Below, one piece after another: positions 39,819 through 49,712 of a DNA stretch of 64,000 nucleotides. Origin of the DNA: Neocallimastix lanati (nom. inval.). Taxonomy: Eukaryota; Neocallimastigomycota; Neocallimastigomycetes; Neocallimastigales; Neocallimastigaceae. A model generated the notes under the pieces. The model had not been told where the DNA came from. It did no database searches and saw nothing but the letters and a program-made list of their open reading frames with translations. Position 1 is the stretch's first letter. Each line of letters opens with the position of its first letter. A program made the translations under genes and the position numbers. The stretch spans positions 550,001 through 614,000 of the forward strand of contig JACVTC010000112.1 of the NCBI GenBank assembly GCA_016946835.1. The letters are read 5' to 3'.

Positions 39819-41261
39819 ATGCAATTAAAGAACGTTTTACTTACATTATCTGCTGCTAGTTCAGCTTTAGCTTTAACTACCCAACAAGTTATAAAAGAAA
39901 TGGGTCTTGGTTGGAATTTAGGTAATACTTTAGAAGCTACAGGTGATTGGATTAATGGTAATAATGTTAATGCTTATGAAACTGCTTGGGGAAATCCAGC
40001 TGCTACTAAGGAATTAATTAATGCAATTAAAAATAATGGTTTCAATAGTATTCGTATACCAGTTTCATGGAGTAATCTTATGTCTTCTGATTACACTATT
40101 AGTGAAGAATTATTAAAGAGAGTTAATGAAGTAGTTAGTTGGGTTATCGAAAATGATATGTATGCTATTATTAACATTCACTGGGATGGTGGATGGATTG
40201 AAAAATTCGGAACTAACGAATCCACAATGGCTAATCAAAAGTTCGTCAAAATTTGGAATCAAGTTTCAGATTACTTCAAAAATTATGGAGAACATTTAAT
40301 TTTTGAATCTTTAAATGAAGAAGGTTGTTGGAATGATGTCTGGAATCGTTACAGTAATGCTGGTGATAAGAACAAGGCTTATAGTACTTTAAATAACATT
40401 AATCAACAATTTGTTGATATTGTTCGTAAATCTGGTGGTAACAACAAAAGTAGACATTTACTTATTGCTGGTTATTGTACTGATATTGATCTTACTGTCG
40501 ATTCTGCATTCAAGATGCCAACTGATTCTGAAAACCGTATGATGGTTTCTGTTCATTACTACACTCCATCTACTTTCACTATTCTTGAAAAGGATGAAGA
40601 TTGGGGTAAATTCCAAGGTACTTGGGGTACTGATGCCGATGTTAATGAACTTATTACTAATTTCGACAAACTTAAGAAACGTTTTGTTGATAATGGTGTT
40701 CCTGTTATTATTGGTGAATATGCTACTGTTTTAACTAACAAGGACAAGGCAAGTGTTCACAAATATTTATTCACTTGTGCTCAATACGCTACTAGTTTAG
40801 GTATTTGCCCAATGCTTTGGGATAATGGTGAATATTTCGATCGTAAGGGTCTTCAATTCAAGGACTCTGAAATTGGTGAATTCTACAAACATCATGGTGA
40901 ACTCGTATTAGAAGGTGTTGAAAGAACTAAGGATAATGGTAGCTCTGGTGGTAACTCTGGTAGTAGCAACACTGGTTCCTCTGATGGTAGCTGTTGGTCA
41001 GAACCAGATTACCCATGCTGTAAGTATAGTTGTGAAGTTTACTTCACTGATGATCATAAATGGGGTATTGAAAATGGTGAATGGTGTGGTATTTCTGATT
41101 CTTGTGGTGTTGAAAATAATGCTTCTGCTGGTGAATCTTGTAAAAATGTCGGTTTATACAACTGTTGTGAATCTTGTAACATTTACACTGAAGAAGAAGG
41201 TGATAAATGGGGTGTTGAAAATGATGAATGGTGTAGTATTAAGTTCAAGTGTTACCAATAA
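39819..41261 (+). CDS. Secreted GH5 endoglucanase with two fungal dockerins
   Basis: Extracellular retaining beta-1,4-glucanase that should dock into the fungal cellulosome. 480 residues, single exon. Signal peptide at about 1-18 (MQLKNVLLTLSAASSALA). The GH5 barrel (about 20-375) begins GWNLGNTLEA and contains FNSIRIPVSW and INIHWDGGW. The predicted acid/base is E167 (SLNE) and the predicted nucleophile E300 (IIGEY), with SVHYYTPSTF before it. The pattern is that of subfamily GH5_4, common in rumen bacteria; that assignment is from memory of the family. A Gly/Ser/Asn linker (about 378-391) leads to two Cys-rich dockerins starting at C392 and C441 (CCKYSCEVYFTDDHKWGIEN; CCESCNIYTEEEGDKWGVEN). 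The ATG follows a TATATATATATAAAG leader. No intron and higher GC than neighbours fit acquisition from a bacterium with fungal dockerins added, which is an inference. Confidence 0.95.
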   Translation: MQLKNVLLTLSAASSALALTTQQVIKEMGLGWNLGNTLEATGDWINGNNVNAYETAWGNPAATKELINAIKNNGFNSIRIPVSWSNLMSSDYTISEELLKRVNEVVSWVIENDMYAIINIHWDGGWIEKFGTNESTMANQKFVKIWNQVSDYFKNYGEHLIFESLNEEGCWNDVWNRYSNAGDKNKAYSTLNNINQQFVDIVRKSGGNNKSRHLLIAGYCTDIDLTVDSAFKMPTDSENRMMVSVHYYTPSTFTILEKDEDWGKFQGTWGTDADVNELITNFDKLKKRFVDNGVPVIIGEYATVLTNKDKASVHKYLFTCAQYATSLGICPMLWDNGEYFDRKGLQFKDSEIGEFYKHHGELVLEGVERTKDNGSSGGNSGSSNTGSSDGSCWSEPDYPCCKYSCEVYFTDDHKWGIENGEWCGISDSCGVENNASAGESCKNVGLYNCCESCNIYTEEEGDKWGVENDEWCSIKFKCYQ

Positions 41262-41649
41262 ATTCGTTATTTATAATGAAAAATAAATTCGAAAAAAGAA
41301 TTTTTTGAATTGATTTCAAAAAGTTTATTCGAAGTAAATAAAATAATATTATTAATTCATTAACAATAAAAAAAAAAAAAAAATGAATAAATAATATTAA
41401 TGATAAAAATTATATATATATGTATTTGATATATAGATAAAAAAAAAAAAAAAAAAAAAAAAGAATAAAATATATATATATATATAATACTTTCAGATAA
41501 TATATATAAATTTTGTTAACAAGAAATAATATAGATATAAACAAATTTATATAAATTTCATTATGTATTTTAAAAAAAAAAAAGTTTATTATTTTATTCT
41601 TTAAAGAAGAAATAATAAATTTAAATTATTGTATAATCTAAATAAATAA

Positions 41650-41696
<47 letters not shown>

Positions 41697-42004
41697 AATC
41701 GAAAAACATCAAAAGAATAAGCAAAAAAAAATAAAATAAAATAAAATAATAATTATAAATAAATAAATAATAATTTAATATTAAGTATATTATTAAAAAT
41801 AATAATTAAACTATAAAAATTAGTATGATTATGTGTGTTAAATAAAAATCGTTTTGATATTTTATTTATCCATATTACATTATTGGAAAAAAAATTATTT
41901 AAAATATATTGTTATATATATAAAATTTTTAATTTTGATTAAAAGAAAATGAAAATGTCTTTAAAAAGTATATCAATTTTACATTCTTAAAGAATTATCT
42001 TAAT

Positions 42005-42049
<45 letters not shown>

Positions 42050-42436
42050 TAAAAAATGAAATTGCATCATAAAACTTTTTCTAAATTTATTATTCATTCT
42101 CTATATGATAGGTTTCAGTTCTAAATCATTTGAATAAGGTATATTTAATCGATGCGTTAATATTAGTATTTTCTGAATAATGAGTATATAAATATATATT
42201 TGATGTGGTACCGATTATAAAACTTCCTTCTTGCTTGAAGAAATGCAGATATTATTGATTTAAAATTATAAAAAGGAATGTATGTGATGTTTTGTTTAAT
42301 AACCAAATCATTTTTGGTGGTTATATTAAACTGACATTCTTGGGTGCAATTTGCGGCTCTCATTACAGAAATTATGCTTAGAGCTAGTATTCATACAAGG
42401 ATTGTTATTCAGACGGTATAAGAGCAAACTAACCAG
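41262..42436. other. AT-rich 3' flank of the cellulase gene
   Basis: Contains the cellulase 3' UTR and long A and T runs (A about 41,653-41,692; T about 42,008-42,043). From about 42,200 the composition becomes more balanced, leading into the family-B copy; open frames there are short and unrecognised. Confidence 0.6.
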
Positions 42437-42720
42437 GAGCATTAACGCTGAAAATGCAATAATAAAGGCTAGCAGGACCAATACCTCTGAAGGAGAAGAC
42501 CATAATTTCTTTCAAATTGTTAATTCAAACCCTAATCCTGAATAAGAATATAGGAATTCCCTTAACCGAAATCTTATAATCTGGAGGTGAGGTTCGTTGC
42601 ATATGAACTTTTTTCTGAATTTATTTATACAATTTATTTTGAATATTACTTTTTATTTCACGTTATTATTTAAAATATTATTATGTTCTAAATGGAAAAA
42701 TAATATTTATTTTATTATTA
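42437..42720 (+). mobile_element. Family-B short retroelement, copy 3
   Basis: Plus-strand copy of the repeat seen at 2453-2806 and 1709-2000 (minus). It starts GAGCATTAACGCTGAAAATG and encodes NAENAIIKASRTNTSEGEDH..FFQIVNSNPNPE then stop. It continues with GGAGGTGAGGTTCGTTGCAT and the same untranslated tail (TTTTTTCTGAATTTATTTAT) until similarity fades near 42,720. It has no A tail, so its 3' end is lost. The start coincides with that of copy 1, which suggests a defined 5' end, as in a SINE. Confidence 0.7.
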
Positions 42721-43025
42721 ATACATATATATTAATAATAAAATATATGTTAATAAACTCTAAACTCTTGACTCTTAAAAAATTTTTTTTAGCAAACGAA
42801 TCGCTTGCCAGACACAATATTATGTTTAAGAAAATTTTAAATTATGATAAAAATTGATCATTATGTCAATTTAAGGAAGACTAATAAAACAAATTAAAAC
42901 GTATGAAATAATCAGGATTGCAAAATTGAAGAAATACTTAAGAAAGAAATAAATACAAAATACTTTATTGAAGAATTACTCTTGTAAAATAAAACTCAAA
43001 AAATAAAAAAAAATAAAAAAATAAA

Positions 43026-43060
<35 letters not shown>

Positions 43061-44334
43061 ATATATATATATATATAAACAAATATATATCTTCATACTC
43101 CTATAGAGACTCTTAATTGAAATTATAATATGATATTTTTAACAAATAAAATTTTAGTCTATTAATAATGTACCTTTTTAATACATTATAGAATCTACTT
43201 TGCGATAAACTATTTCTACCTCATGAAAATACAAAATACAATTTAATAATATACATTACATAATAAAATTTAAGCAATTTACATATTAAATAATGATTTT
43301 TGTTAAACCACAATTCATATTATTTAAAGTGTAATTATTTTAACTTGTATATATATATTAACATCAATGATAGAAAAGACTATATATCAGAGATCCCATA
43401 CAAAATAATTTAAAATATAAAAAAAATATCCTAAATATTTAAAGGAAATATAACAGAATGGTAATTCCTAATGTAAAATGTATGTATTCTAACAATAATA
43501 GTATTATTAAACCTATCATGAAATGAGTTTAGATAATAACTAATTTAATATAATTATAATACAAACCTTCATGATGATAGATACAATAAAATAATTAAAT
43601 ATAATCATGATTTATATGTAAATAGATGACGTTTATTCATCTACAAACTATTGATATTATGTTAATAGTATTGATGTTAAATAGAAACATATATAATAAT
43701 TAAAATATAATTATATCTAGTAATGAATTCTATTTGTTACTTATATAATTATATATATCTAATTGTTTCTATTTTTATATTTATTTTGTAATTTTGTTAA
43801 TTATTAATATTATTTGTATATATTCTTTATATAGATATATTGTATCAAAGTTTGACACTTAATATAGTATTATTTAGATTATATGTATTATAGAATTATA
43901 CTAAGTAACTAATAAATATATCTGTAATATAGTCATTTATATAGCTAAACTTTGTTAGTATGATTTATGTTAAATATCTTATATTTTAATTATATTGTAC
44001 ATTGTACTACATTATTAAATGTATAATATTTTTATTTGATAGTATTATGCACTGTAACTTTAAATGCTACCAATAATGTTAAATTATTATAGAAAAACGA
44101 TTATAAATAACATGTAATGACATATTCTTAAATGAACAGGCATTTCTTGTTAAAAAAAAAAAAAAAAAAAAAAAAATATAAATATCATTTCTAATTTTAA
44201 GTGTTATATTTAATATATTAAGAGTCTCGCTGACCCAAAAATTCATTAACAATTGTAAATATCAAAATTCTATAAATTAAATATTAAACGTTTATTATAT
44301 ATTAAAAATAAGGAAAATTAACAGTTACATTTAA
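42721..44334. other. AT-rich intergenic DNA
   Basis: A runs at about 43,030-43,058 and 44,152-44,176, otherwise mixed A/T-rich sequence with no coding pattern. A copia LTR could end near 44,330 but I could not recognise one. Confidence 0.6.
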
Positions 44335-47028
44335 ATGACTAAATTAGAAAAATCAATAATTACATGTAGTTCTTCAAAAACTTCAACAAATACAGCAAAT
44401 GTAGCAAAGACAACAAATGCAACAAATACATCAAGTACAACAATGAATGATATTCCTGTTGAAATTGAACCTCCAAATATCCAAACAAATGCAATTAAAA
44501 TAATTTCATATTCAAAATACTTTAAAATTGAAATGAAAACTTTACACAAATTGTATTCAAATTTGAAATTATTCCTTGATACGGATTAGGTGATTATCTA
44601 TCAAAGAATATTAGAAATATAAACATCAATAAAAAATACTTACAGAACGATGGTACCGTCAGGATTATAATATTGAACAGCTTCGACGAAAATACAAAAA
44701 TTCTTTTAAATAATTGAACAAGTGCATATTTAAAGATAAATAAATGAATTAAAAGAAAGATTTTCAGAAGTAGTCCCATCCGAACAATTTGAAATCGAAA
44801 TGAAAATAAAGAAATTAAAAGTTGAAAAATATGACAGTAATCTGTATTTAGATAATCTTAACTCATCATTTACAGAAAATAATAATAAATCAAAATTACA
44901 GAATAAAAAAAAAAAGAACTGAGTGAAGAAACAAAAGTTTAATATTCTTTAAAGGAATTAAATAAAGTGGGAATTGTATATTTATACATATTTTGATATA
45001 TTGAAAAGGCATTTAAGGATTTAAAAGAAGACATATTAAAAATAAGTATCATAATCAGGAGAGACAAAAATATTAAAAGGGTAGATATCATCTAGATGTT
45101 TATCAAAACGAAGACCAAATTAACAGAGTCGGAAATAGGAAACTTCCTCATAATATTAATAAAAAAAAACAAATTCTAAAGAGTACTGCTACTATTGCCA
45201 TAAAAATGAGCATACTACTGATAAATGTTTTTTTTTTCAACATATCAAATTCACAAAAAAGTAATTATAGGAGAGAAAATAAAAATAATAATAATAAATC
45301 AAGAAACAAAAATAAAAATAAAATAAAAATAAAAATAAAAATAAAAGAACATCTTCAAGTAGGAAAGGTAGTAAAAGAAAGTTAAAATCTTATGTCTTTA
45401 ATTATGAAGAACAAAAATAATTCAGATTCATATTCAAATTCATCATTAGACTTCTGTTTCAATATAACAACTAATTTGATAGAAAACAATAATAACAATT
45501 CAATAACTCCTAGGAGCATACTATCAAACATTGAAAAGGTTTCTAAAAGAAGGATTACATACCTAAATGGACAATCTGATAGAATTTTCAAAAAGGGTAT
45601 TTACAAAAGAATATATAAAAATAATAACTTTTCTATTGGAGAAGTGGTTTATACTCCGAAGATACAAAATAATTAAATTTCCGCTCATTACCAATGTAAA
45701 AAGGGCTTTAAATTAGCATTGAAAATGTTCAACAATAAAGAAAGACTCCAAATAAATATTTAAAAATAATAAATCAATTACTACTATCTGTGCAATTTGA
45801 TGAAAACCTTTTTATGTTAAATACAAGTCCAATAAAATATATAAATTATAATATGAATAATATTGATCTAAAATTATGGCATACTAGAGATTAGGTCATT
45901 ATTACAATCAAAATCTTCAAAAAAATTTTTTTAGAAAACAACAATATTAAGGGAAAAAAAAAAAAAAAAAAAAAAAAAAAGATATTATAAATTATAAAGA
46001 TTACAGTATTAGTAAATTCAAGAAAAAAAAACATTCAATGAAATAAACAACAAGAGTACATTATCAATACTGACATCGTTGTACCACTTAAACCTATGCC
46101 ATCATTTAATTGATACAAATATTATATAACATTTATTAATGATTACAGTAGAAAATGTTGGATTTTTTTAATCAAACATAAATCTAAGGTAGTACAGAAA
46201 TTTATTGAATTTCATAAACTTATGAAAACTAATTGTAATTACAACATAAAGGAATTAAATCTGATAATAGTATAAAATGAAATAACTCTATTTTTATAAA
46301 TTATCTCAAAAAATAATAGAATTACATTTAATTATTTTACACCAGGTAATCATACATTAGATAACTGCGCAAAAACATTACTCGGTGTTGCTAAATTATC
46401 TCTTATCTTGTGGAATGAAACTATTAAATATGCTTATACGTTGTACAATTTAAAACCATATCAGGGAATTAATTTTAAAATTCCTAACAAAGTATTTTTC
46501 AATAAAAAATTTGATATATTCAAACAAAAAGATTTTGGATGCAAAGTATTTTTTTTTGAGAGATACAAACAGGGAAATTTTTGAAAATAATACAAAACCA
46601 GGTATTTTCTTCTTAGGATATTCTTCCAACTCTTCTGGTTATCGTTTTCTCGACATTACTTCAAAATTAATAATAATAATCCACTGTATACTTCAATGAA
46701 AGTTCATTAGGCTCACTAGGTACATCATTTTATCACTCTTAAAATCCTTCAAATAAATAAAATTGAGAGAGGAACAGTACTTACAACATTAATTTAGTCA
46801 ATCCATTTATCATAATTAATTTGAAATCAATGCAAGCAAACAAAATCAAAACAAAATTAATCTTGAAGATAATACAAATTTTATGGATGAATACAATAAT
46901 GGAAATATGTTAGACAATAATTCAAAAAAAATAAACAAAAAAAATTAATAAAGATAAAATTAAGGAATATTAAAATTCCATAAATAATAGAAATAATAAA
47001 ATTGAATTTAACAAAAATTACAAAATTA

Positions 47029-47063
<35 letters not shown>

Positions 47064-47990
47064 AAAGAAAAAAAAAACTATCAATCAAATGAAGAAAGGA
47101 CAATGAAGAAGGATAGAGTACTTAAATTAAATAAATCATATTTCAAGAGGAAAACAGATCCAGATGATGAAAATTGAAAGCCTTAAAAGAAATAGAATTA
47201 ATAATAATTATACAATAATTTCAAAGACTTTTAAATAGCTTTGAATTCTTAAAACATGGACAAATGAAAAAAAAATGCAATAACCAAAAAATTACAAAAT
47301 TTATATGGAAATAATATTATAAAAATTATGGAATATAAAAATATTCTAAAAGATATTAAACCACTCAATGTTAAATGGGTTTTTACTACTAAATATTGGT
47401 CATTAGAGGGAAACATCTAATGACGGGAATTGATTATACATCGTACCTATTCCCCTACAATAGAAATGAATAGTTTAGGGCTAACAATTGTTCTTTTATC
47501 GATATATAAATTGGATTTAAGACAAATTAATATTAAAGTTGCTAATCTAAATGAAAAAAAAAATATGTTCAAATTCCATTCCGTGATAAAAACTTAAAAT
47601 TCGGAAAATCTAGATTACTACAAAAGGCTCTCTCTGGACTCAAACAAGCTTGAAGACAATAGTTTTACGAAATCTTCGATTTTTTTATGAAAATTGTTTT
47701 AATTCAATATAATACAGATAATTGTTTATTTGGTAAATATAATAATAATAAATTATGCATATTACTAACACTTTATATTGATGATATATTAATTGAGGGA
47801 AAGAATAAAAAAATTGCCACAGTTGTTACAAAGATAAAGTATAAATACGAAGTTTCCACAAGCAAAAGAGAAAATAAAATCATTGGAATTAATATAATTA
47901 AAACAAATTAAGTGCTACAAAATAATCAGGAGAATTATATTGAAAAAAAAATATTAGCTAACTATAATATAAACAACACTAAAATAACTA
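44335..47990 (+). pseudogene. Decayed Ty1/copia retrotransposon Gag-Pol (element C)
   Basis: Plus-strand copia polyprotein with many stops and frameshifts, parts in canonical order. Gag start is at 44,335 (MTKLEKSIITCSSSKTSTNT) and the zinc knuckle CYYCHKNEHTTDKC at about 45,185-45,226. The protease tail (YLNGQSDRIF, VVYTPKIQNN) is at about 45,560-45,675 and the integrase zinc finger LKLWHT...GHYYN at about 45,870-45,910. The integrase core TFINDYSRKCWIF is near 46,140, followed by KTLLGVAKLSLILWNE near 46,375 and the C-terminal GIFFLGYSSNSSGYRF near 46,600. RT motifs are LNVKWVFTTKY (about 47,368), LQKALSGLKQA (about 47,620) and catalytic LYIDDILIEG (about 47,772). RNase H is missing; the element ends abruptly at a piece of a gypsy element. 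A runs near 45,950-45,980 and 47,033-47,060 interrupt it. Confidence 0.75.
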
Positions 47991-48005
47991 AAACAACATG
48001 TATTA

Positions 48006-48463
48006 ATGCAAAAATTAGAAGAAAGAAAAAACTCTGGAAAAATTAACAAAACTAATTATAAGAAATTAATTAGATTCCCTTTTATATGTATCAACAAAAA
48101 CAAAACAAGATATAGCATTTTTTGTAAATCCAGACCTTATAAAATAATTGAAAAAGTTTCTCCAGTAATATACAAAATTGATTTTCCAAAAAATATACGA
48201 ATACACCCAATTATCCATGTATCAGAACTTGAGCCATACTACAAAGAAAATTTTAAAAGAAAAAAGGAACCACCACCTCCAATCATAGTTAATAATGAAG
48301 AAGAGTATGAAATAGAATAAATACTTGATAAAAGAAAACATTATGGAAAGATTCAATATCTTATTACGTGGAAAGGATATCACTTATCTGAAGCATCTTG
48401 GGAACCAGAAGAAAACCTCAACTGCCCAGAAATACTAAAAAAATTTAATAAATCAAACAAATA
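48006..48463 (+). pseudogene. Ty3/gypsy chromovirus fragment: integrase tail and chromodomain
   Basis: Plus-strand fragment with one in-frame stop at about 48,318. The first part carries the GPF/Y-region pattern (RPYKIIEKVSPVIYKIDFP, IHPIIHVSELEPYY). After the stop comes a canonical chromodomain (IQYLITWKGYHLSEASWEPE). It differs from the two larger chromoviruses here, whose chromodomains are less conserved, so it comes from another lineage. It directly follows the decayed copia element, and the intact chromovirus LTR begins about 100 bp downstream. Confidence 0.8.
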
Positions 48464-48560
48464 AACTATATTTAGAAAATGAATCTATAATACTAATTAT
48501 ATTTCAAACTTATATTTATTAACATCAAATTTATTTTATCAATATCAATATCAATAAACC

Positions 48561-49334
48561 TGTAAAGATATTATTAATATCTTTATAAATTTTAATTAAA
48601 TTTAATCATAAATTTAAGTAAAATTGAAATAAATCTATTAAAAATCACGTGTATAAAATTATTGCAAATAATTTTAAACAAAACTTCGACTTCTTCCCAA
48701 TCATATTAATAAATTAAAAATTTCTCTTGTGAAACTAGTAATTGAAAATCATTTCTTTTTATGTAATTTAATTTAAATAATAAGAGTTAAGGTTTTTTTA
48801 CAAGATAAATTAACAACATGAAACTATGCAATTAGTCATGTTGAAACTTGCGGCATTTTATGCTAAAATCATATTAAATAATTATGACAACTTTTATATT
48901 AATTTTAAATAGAAAATATAATAAGAATTTATTAATAATATTTAAATAATAAATAAATAATAAATGAGCTCGATTGAAATTGTTTATATTTATTTTAGTT
49001 ATTAATTACAATTCTCTTTATTTAGTAATAGTTAATTATTTATTATTAGTTTAGGTTAGTATTGTTTTTAAATAAATAGTTAGATAATATAATTCAATAG
49101 GAATTATATATTATAAATGTAATAAGATAAAAATATAAATAGTTAACCAAATTTCATGTATTTTAATCGATGTAATTGTTATTAACGATTTATTGTTAAT
49201 AACACTAATAATTAATAAAGATTATTTTGAAATCTAAATATAATAAAACTTATTTGTTTATAAAACATTTTTGTGTTATTTAGTGTTATTATAATTTTTG
49301 ACTTATAATCTATTTTTTAAATCAAAACTTTATA
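48561..49334 (+). repeat. 5' LTR of chromovirus element 1
   Basis: 774 bp, starts TGTAAAGATATT and ends AAAACTTTATA; the ends form an imperfect inverted repeat. Identical, as far as I can read, to 54,571-55,344. It contains a TATA box (TATAAATA, about 49,134) and an AATAAA motif near 49,215. Confidence 0.95.
49134..49182 (+). promoter_or_regulatory. LTR TATA box and predicted transcript start (element 1)
   Basis: TATAAATA at 49,134 lies 38 nt before GTAATTGTTAT (49,172-49,182), which is the exact complement of the PBS. By analogy with Tf1, where the first 11 nt of the mRNA prime reverse transcription, the transcript should begin at about 49,172. The spacing is the same within 2 nt in element 2. 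Confidence 0.65.
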
Positions 49335-49345
49335 ATAACAATTAC
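49335..49345 (+). promoter_or_regulatory. Self-complementary primer-binding site (element 1)
   Basis: ATAACAATTAC begins at the first base after the LTR. It lacks the TGG expected for priming by a tRNA 3' end and is a perfect 11-nt complement of 49,172-49,182 in the LTR. This is the arrangement of self-priming (Tf1/sushi-type) retrotransposons. Confidence 0.75.
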
Positions 49346-49440
49346 CTTTTTCTCTCAATAAAATACGTTATAAGTCAAGATTATAACACGTGATACGTTA
49401 ACAGTGGCTTGTGTGTGGCTTGATTCAAAATATTTTTTTA

Positions 49441-49500
49441 CCAGTTTTAGATTATTGCTACCAGTTTCAGAATATTGCCACCAGCTCTATAATATTGCTA
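49441..49500 (+). repeat. 20-bp tandem repeat in the leader of element 1
   Basis: Three consecutive 20-bp units, each starting CCAG and ending ATTGCTA or ATTGCCA (for example CCAGTTTCAGAATATTGCCA). It lies between PBS and gag. Element 2 has a different ACCAGTT-containing array at the matching place. Confidence 0.85.
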
Positions 49501-49577
49501 CCGAAATTACAATTACACGTCTTAGAACAAGATTCGAAAAACCATAAACCTTTAATATTTTAATTTATAACGTTACG

Positions 49578-49620
49578 TTTACTCGACAGCACCGCTTCAA
49601 AGGATAGAGCTAGATCGACT
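49578..49620 (+). promoter_or_regulatory. Conserved leader motif upstream of gag (element 1)
   Basis: Starts TTTACTCGAC, contains GCACC, TTCAA and TAGAGC, and ends ATCGACT. The same series of words occurs at 59,085-59,129 in element 2, although the rest of the two leaders has diverged. It may be an RNA signal (packaging, dimerisation or translation); function unknown. Confidence 0.5.
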
Positions 49621-49712
49621 AGATGAAAAAACGTTATAGTTTGAAATATTTATTTGTTTGATATTTTTGTTAAAGAAATTGCAAAAATTTAAGTCAATTT
49701 AAAATAATCAAA

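Noticed and set aside
40915-41286. 123-codon frame overlapping the cellulase 3' end
   Set aside because: Out-of-frame shadow of the dockerin-encoding part.
49335-49352. tRNA-type primer-binding site after the LTR
   Set aside because: No TGG and no complement to a tRNA 3' end that I recognise; the perfect match to the element's own LTR explains it better.
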